From CAYFPS01 sp964345075 (GTDB lineage Bacteria; CAIWAD01), in assembly GCA_964345075.1 (NCBI GenBank), contig CAYFPS010000012.1:1-64000 (forward strand): DNA of 64,000 bases, in the 5' to 3' direction. A model generated the notes under the pieces. That model saw only the letters and a list, made by a program, of their open reading frames with translations. It was not told the origin of the DNA and made no database searches. Both the position numbers and the translations under genes were made by a program. Positions 59,428 to 64,000 of this stretch are shown piece after piece; position 1 is the stretch's first letter; each line of letters begins with the position of its first letter.

Positions 59428-62310
59428 TTATCTGGCATCTGGATCGAAGTCATCCTCGATCCATGCCGGCGAATTGTGGTGGCTGGATGGCGCAGTCACA
59501 GGCTGGGCGTCCAGGCAGACAGCCGTTACACGGAAGCTCCATGTCGCCTTGGGCAAGGTCATGGGCGTAGACAGCAGATACTCTGCATTCGTCGTCGTGC
59601 CAATCACGCTCCAGCCGCCGTTCTCATCCTGCGCGTATACGCTGTAGTGATCCGCGTTAAGGAAGGGCGTCCAGCTCAGACGCAGCTGCGGACTGTCCCC
59701 GGACTGCAGCAGCTCAATTCGCAGATCAAGCGGCTCCCAGGGAATGCAGCAAAGCGGATCGAAGACAGGATAGGTCAGACACACCGGGTCATAGAGTGTG
59801 TTGGTCTGGCAACCACCAAAGAACTGTGGATTCGTCAGGGGCGCGCAGTTGGCCGGATCCCACAGCGGATCGGTGGTGCAAGCCGGGTACCACAACGGAT
59901 TCGTGCTGCAGCCAGCATGCCAGAAGGGATCGGTCAGGCAGAAGCCGAAGAAGGGATTGGTCTGACAGTGCGGCTGGAATATCGGATTGGTCGCGCAATT
60001 CGGATCAAAGGCCGGATTCGTCTGGCAATGGGGATCCCAGTGCGGGTTGGTGGCACAGGCAGGATCCCACATCAGGTTCGTGACACAAGCGGGATCAAAG
60101 GCCGGGTCCGTCACACATAGACCAAAGGCCGGATTGGTAACACAGCCCGGATCCAGTACGGGATCGGTCAGGCAGACCGGATCAAACATGGAGTTGGTCG
60201 CGCAGCCGGGCTCAAAGGTCGGGTTGGTCGCACAGAAGGGACTGGAAACCGGATTCGTCAGACAAATCGGGTCAAAGAAGAGATTCGTCAGACAATATGG
60301 GTTGAACTGCGGGTTCGTATCACAGCCCGGTTCATACTGCGGGTGAGTCGTGCAGAAGCCGTAATCCGGATTCGTCTCACAAAGCGGCATGTAGAAGGGG
60401 CTTGTCTCACAGCCCGGTGTTACTGTCGGATTGGTGAAGCAGCCCGGATCAACCAGAGGATTGGTCAGGCAACCAGGATCGAACCAGGTATTGGTGGCGC
60501 AGTCCGGATTCCACAGCGGACTGGTCTGACAATCAAACTGGAACTCAGGATTGGTCTGGCAGTGCGTGTCGAATTCCGGATTTGTTTCGCAGGCAGGATC
60601 CCAGACCGGCATGGTCACGCATTGGCTGAAGTAGATCGGATTGGTCTCGCAACCTGGATCAAACTGCGGATTAGTCAGACAGAAGTCAAAGGCCGTGTTT
60701 GTAACACACCATGGCTGGTAGAGCGGATTTGTCTCGCAGCCGGCTTCCCATTGCGGATTTGTCATGCAGGTCGGGTCAAACCAGGGATTGGTTGAACAAT
60801 CCGGGTCGAAGAAGAGATTGGTCAGGCACTGCGCATCGTAATCTGGATTCGTCTCACACATCACGCCCCAGTTGGGATTGGTCTGGCAGGCCGGATCAAA
60901 ATCAGGATGCGTAAAGCAAAGGGGTGACCACAGTGGATTCGTCTGACAATCCGGCTGATGAGCAGGATTGGTCTGGCAGCCCGGGTCATAAGCTGGATTT
61001 GTCCCACAGGATGGATCGTAAAAGACATTCGTCAGGCAGAAGGGGTCATAGGCCGGTGCGGTAGCGCAGCCCGGTTCCACGACTGGATCTGTCGTGCAGA
61101 AGCCATAGACGGGATCCGTATCGCACGCCGGTGTGTACCACGGATTCGTATCACAATTCAAATCGATATCCGGATTGGTCAGACAGAGTGGATCGTAATT
61201 GGGATTTGTCGAGCAATTTGGATCATAATAGAGATTCGTGAAACAGAAGCTGCTGAACACCGGGTTGGTCGGGCAGGCCGGGTGATAGGCCGGATTGGTC
61301 TCACACCAGGGCTCGATTTCCGGATTGGTGACGCAGGCCGCATCCCAGGCAGGCACCGTCACACAGCCCGGATCATAGGCAGGATCCGTCCCCTGACAGA
61401 TCATGTAAACCGGATTCGTGTGACACTCGGGGTCATACTCCGGAATCGTCACGCAGTTTGGATCGTACTGGGGAGTAGTCTCCGGACAGTCAGGATCCCA
61501 GGAAGGACTTGTCACACAGGCTGGATCGTATCCTGGAATGGTGGCGCATTCTGGATCGTATCCGGGCGTGGTTACCTGGCAGGCAGGATCATAATCCGGG
61601 ACCGTAACACATTCAGGATCGTACTGCGGGCTTGTCGCCGGGCAGGCAGGATCATAGCCCGGAAGTGTGATACACTCCGGATCCCACTCAGGCAGCGTCA
61701 TCCTGCACTCCGGATCCCAAACCGGATCCGTGGGCTGTGTGCAGTTGGGATCCCATGACGGGTCGGTCTGGCACTCCACCATGAAGCCCGGGTCTGTCGG
61801 CGCCGCACAGGAAGGATGAAACATGGGATCCGTTTCCATCTGACAGGAAGGCAGAATGAAAGGATTCGTCATGTTGACTTCGCAGTAGGGGTTCAGTCCC
61901 GGATCCGTCCAGTTCGGACTGCAATCCGGATACATGACAGGATCCGTCGGCTCAGCACAGGCGGGATTGTAGATCGGATCCGTTGCTGCGCAGGGCGGAT
62001 CAAACTGTGGATCCGTGTGGCCGCATTCCGGGAAGTACTCAGGCTGTGTCATCCCGCAGACCGGGTAGAAGGCTGGATCCGTCGACGAGCTGCTGCTGCC
62101 AGGTGAGAGCACCGGCTCGCTAATCCCGGCCGGCGCAGCTGCAGTCTGGCCTTCAACATTGATCAGCTGCGCATTGAAGCGCTCGCCCGTTCCCTGCACA
62201 TGATAGTCGTAGAGCGGGCTGACTGCATCACCCAGAATCGGTTCGGCCATGAGAATGGTGGAAAACAGAATGAGCGGCCAGCAAGGGCCACCGCGGGAAC
62301 AGGGTTTCAT
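59428..62310 (-). CDS. Secreted Cys-rich protein made of about 76 decapeptide repeats, with FN3-like C-terminus
   Basis: The 960-aa protein starts at ATG 62310, fixed by AAGGAGG about 6 nt upstream, with a signal peptide (PCWPLILFSTILMAEPILGD). After a short Ser-rich stretch, residues about 75-855 are about 76 tandem units, mostly 10 residues, consensus x-T-N-P-x-[Y/F/W]-D-P-x-C. Early units are longer and use TDP, TLP or TVP; later ones are mainly TNP. Each unit has one Cys, one aromatic and one or two Pro. Units without the DP (YGFC, FDFC, FGFC) recur at intervals. The last 105 residues are FN3-like (LRLSWTPFLNADHYSVYAQDENGGW, WSFRVTAVC) and acidic (WIEDDFDPDAR). I know no described family with this repeat. 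A rigid disulfide-bonded surface filament or a metal-binding rod are possible. Confidence 0.9.
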   Translation of the reverse strand: MKPCSRGGPCWPLILFSTILMAEPILGDAVSPLYDYHVQGTGERFNAQLINVEGQTAAAPAGISEPVLSPGSSSSSTDPAFYPVCGMTQPEYFPECGHTDPQFDPPCAATDPIYNPACAEPTDPVMYPDCSPNWTDPGLNPYCEVNMTNPFILPSCQMETDPMFHPSCAAPTDPGFMVECQTDPSWDPNCTQPTDPVWDPECRMTLPEWDPECITLPGYDPACPATSPQYDPECVTVPDYDPACQVTTPGYDPECATIPGYDPACVTSPSWDPDCPETTPQYDPNCVTIPEYDPECHTNPVYMICQGTDPAYDPGCVTVPAWDAACVTNPEIEPWCETNPAYHPACPTNPVFSSFCFTNLYYDPNCSTNPNYDPLCLTNPDIDLNCDTNPWYTPACDTDPVYGFCTTDPVVEPGCATAPAYDPFCLTNVFYDPSCGTNPAYDPGCQTNPAHQPDCQTNPLWSPLCFTHPDFDPACQTNPNWGVMCETNPDYDAQCLTNLFFDPDCSTNPWFDPTCMTNPQWEAGCETNPLYQPWCVTNTAFDFCLTNPQFDPGCETNPIYFSQCVTMPVWDPACETNPEFDTHCQTNPEFQFDCQTSPLWNPDCATNTWFDPGCLTNPLVDPGCFTNPTVTPGCETSPFYMPLCETNPDYGFCTTHPQYEPGCDTNPQFNPYCLTNLFFDPICLTNPVSSPFCATNPTFEPGCATNSMFDPVCLTDPVLDPGCVTNPAFGLCVTDPAFDPACVTNLMWDPACATNPHWDPHCQTNPAFDPNCATNPIFQPHCQTNPFFGFCLTDPFWHAGCSTNPLWYPACTTDPLWDPANCAPLTNPQFFGGCQTNTLYDPVCLTYPVFDPLCCIPWEPLDLRIELLQSGDSPQLRLSWTPFLNADHYSVYAQDENGGWSVIGTTTNAEYLLSTPMTLPKATWSFRVTAVCLDAQPVTAPSSHHNSPAWIEDDFDPDAR

Positions 62311-62592
62311 GATGCCTCCTTGGGCCGGGCAGGACGACCGGCACAACTGTGTGTGTTCAGGGGAGCATTTTTGGGAGGACTGTCAACATTCTAACAGTTG
62401 ATTTCTGCTTGTCAAGAACTTTCGAAGTCGGAAAAAACTGTCACGGGACACTCAGCCGCCAGCAGCTTCAGCAGGATGAATTCCATGGCCAGGAATCAGA
62501 AAATGGGATTGCCCTTGAATCATCTCTTTCTGCATGATACACTGACACAGTCACTTCACAACAGCTCCTTCCATAGCAACGAGAGGCATGGC

Positions 62593-64000
62593 ATGTTCTG
62601 GAAACAGACCGCTGAACGGCTCGCGCGTCTCTCAGTCCTGTCCGGACTGGCAATTGCTGCTGGCGCACTGCCGGCGCTATCCGTTCAGGCCCGGCCTCTT
62701 GCCGTTCATCTGCTCTTGCTCTTCGCCTGGCTACTGGCAGCCCTCGAGCGCGGTCCCAGAAGGCGTGATCTGCTGGCACTCATCGCCCCGTTGCTACTCG
62801 CCATTCCCGCTGGTCCCGGTCTGCTGCTGCTTGTTCCTGTCCATGCCGGCCTGCAGCGACTTGCCCATGGAAAGCAGGCGCCGCTAAGGATCAATCTTGC
62901 CCTGACCAGTCTGCCGCTGATTGGACTGACAATCTTTGCCCCCCTGCGCAGCGTGCTTGAGCCGCTTGCAGGAATGCAGAGCTGGTTCCTTTCACTTGTA
63001 TCACCCACAGAAGTCCACGCAGGGCCCCTTGCTGCTGGTCTGCCTCTTCTGCTGATCATGCTTGCTGTCCTTTTCGAATCGCTGGTTGAAGGGCGAAAGC
63101 TTGGAGCGGGCCTGCTCTTTCTTGCCGGATGGCTTCTGCTTCTTCTGCTTCATGCGGCTGGTGTTCAGCAAAGTTCTTCAGTCGGCTTCCTTCCCGCAAG
63201 CTGGCAGCTGCTTGGCCTGCTAAGTCTTCTACCGGCCGCCATGTGTCACAAGCAGATATCTGAGGCAGGATCGCCGCACAGCCGAAATCTCCTGATCGCC
63301 TTGCTACCCGGGCTGCTGCTCAGTCTGGGAATCTGGATGAGTCTTGCGCCAGGCCGTGATACACTCGCCGGCATGACAGTACTGGTGCGCGAATCCGGTG
63401 AATGGTCAGCCGGTCTGGGGCGGCATGCCATGGGCAATGGCCCGCGCATGGGTGGATTTCTCCGCGTGCTTGAAGCCTGGGGAGCGGAGCTGCGCATTGT
63501 CAGTGACCCCGAGCTGCTTGCCTCACAGGATCCGGACATGATCGTGGTGATACATCCGCAGGGGGAGGTGGAGGCCGGGCTGCGCAATCACCTGAATAAT
63601 TACATGAAGCGTGGCGGCACGCTTCTGGTTGTGGGTGAACACACCAACGTGCACGAGATCATGACAGGCGTCAACAGCCTGTTGGCTGGCCGCGGAATAC
63701 GACTGCGTGACGACAGTGCGATTCCGGCGCTTAAGGGCTGGAACTGGAAGCACCTGCAGGAAGCGCACACGGCCGGCGCTACCATAACCCTGGGTGACTC
63801 TGATGATCTCGGTATCAGTATTGGCGGAAGTCTGGAGCTGGACTGGCCGGCCTTTCCACTGGTCAGCGGGCGCTTTGCTTTTGCCGATACCGGCAATCCG
63901 GATAACCCTTCAGGCAAGATGGGCAACAGCAGGCCCGACCCGGGCGAAAGGCTGTCTGACATTCCGCTGGTTGCCGTTGAGCGCGTGGGCCAGGGCACGC
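62593..64000 (+). CDS. Membrane protein with C-terminal extracytoplasmic domain (3'-truncated)
   Basis: From ATG 62593 (GAGAGG just upstream) the frame MFWKQTAERLARLSVLSGLA stays open to the window end, giving at least 469 residues. It has about eight membrane spans: LAIAAGALPALSV, LAVHLLLLFAWLLAALE, LLALIAPLLLAIPAGPGLLLLVPVHAG, LALTSLPLIGLTIFAP, LLIMLAVLFESLV, LLFLAGWLLLLLLHAAG, LLGLLSLLPAAM, LIALLPGLLLSLGIWMSLA. A soluble domain begins near residue 260 (TVLVRESGEWSAGLGRHAMGNGPRMGGFLRVLEAWGAELRIVSDPELL). It then reads MIVVIHPQGEVEAGLRNHLNNYMKRGGTLLVVGEHTN, which resembles GATase-like (DUF4350-type) domains of envelope or gliding-associated proteins. Three octamers lie inside (62997, 63356, 63547). 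I found it by direct translation; overlapping frames at 62588 and 62468 are shadows. Confidence 0.8.
   Translation, partial: MFWKQTAERLARLSVLSGLAIAAGALPALSVQARPLAVHLLLLFAWLLAALERGPRRRDLLALIAPLLLAIPAGPGLLLLVPVHAGLQRLAHGKQAPLRINLALTSLPLIGLTIFAPLRSVLEPLAGMQSWFLSLVSPTEVHAGPLAAGLPLLLIMLAVLFESLVEGRKLGAGLLFLAGWLLLLLLHAAGVQQSSSVGFLPASWQLLGLLSLLPAAMCHKQISEAGSPHSRNLLIALLPGLLLSLGIWMSLAPGRDTLAGMTVLVRESGEWSAGLGRHAMGNGPRMGGFLRVLEAWGAELRIVSDPELLASQDPDMIVVIHPQGEVEAGLRNHLNNYMKRGGTLLVVGEHTNVHEIMTGVNSLLAGRGIRLRDDSAIPALKGWNWKHLQEAHTAGATITLGDSDDLGISIGGSLELDWPAFPLVSGRFAFADTGNPDNPSGKMGNSRPDPGERLSDIPLVAVERVGQGT

Noticed and set aside
60958..61758. Plus-strand 266-codon frame opposite the Cys-repeat gene
   Set aside because: It is the antisense reading of the 30-bp coding repeats and has no independent support.

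Overview
The window is GC-rich, gene-dense bacterial DNA. Several features point to a Gram-negative member of, or near, the Fibrobacteres-Chlorobi-Bacteroidetes (FCB) group: large secreted proteins ending in a FlgD-like/type IX-secretion-style sorting domain (NPFNP box, then LxDASGLASGVYxYR and a basic tail), a GWxTD-domain protein, cohesin- and dockerin-like modules, head-GIN (DUF2807) proteins and multiheme cytochromes. The lineage cannot be fixed from this sequence alone; this is inference from domain style.

Layout. 1-2.2 kb (+): end of a multiheme cytochrome c gene coupled to an envelope protein gene. 2.3-2.7 kb: six 58-bp-spaced terminator hairpins behind tRNA-Glu(CTC). 2.8-5.4 kb (-): an SppA-type protease with an extra N-terminal beta-rich domain. 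5.5-13.1 kb: an envelope glycan cluster (GT2, flippase and YfhO-like protein on -; toroid protein and two methyltransferases on +). 13.2-14.6 kb: two DUF2807 genes, then arrays of a 12-bp palindromic unit.

14.9-34.4 kb (-): a long co-directional housekeeping run, transcribed truA, fsa, htrA, purC, psd, pssA, purS, purQ, tatC, smc, GWxTD, ABC ATPase, YihY, ABC permease, folB, folK, deoxynucleoside kinase, a 56-aa membrane protein, rng, rplU, rpmA. Many junctions are ATGA or TGATG overlaps. 34.5-36.6 kb (+): alkaline phosphatase and a TetR regulator. 36.6-41.5 kb (-): ABC exporter, LolA-like protein, iron-type alcohol dehydrogenase and trpS.

41.6-62.3 kb: a surface/secretome island. It holds a secreted EEP-fold hydrolase, an asparaginase-like protein with reordered motifs, cohesin-like proteins, three dockerin-like multidomain proteins (one of 2126 aa with a long beta-helix), another beta-helix protein, and a 960-aa protein built from about 76 ten-residue Cys repeats. 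62.6-64 kb (+): the start of a membrane protein gene that runs off the window.

The strongest unexplained signal is not a gene. The octamer TGTATCAC (reverse complement GTGATACA) occurs 59 times by my reading against about 2 expected by chance on both strands. It lies almost always inside genes and in both orientations, and two one-mismatch variants are also enriched. It behaves like a DNA uptake sequence. A second signal is a 118/119-bp dispersed repeat whose hairpin changes sequence between copies but keeps base pairing; one copy supplies the 3' end of truA.
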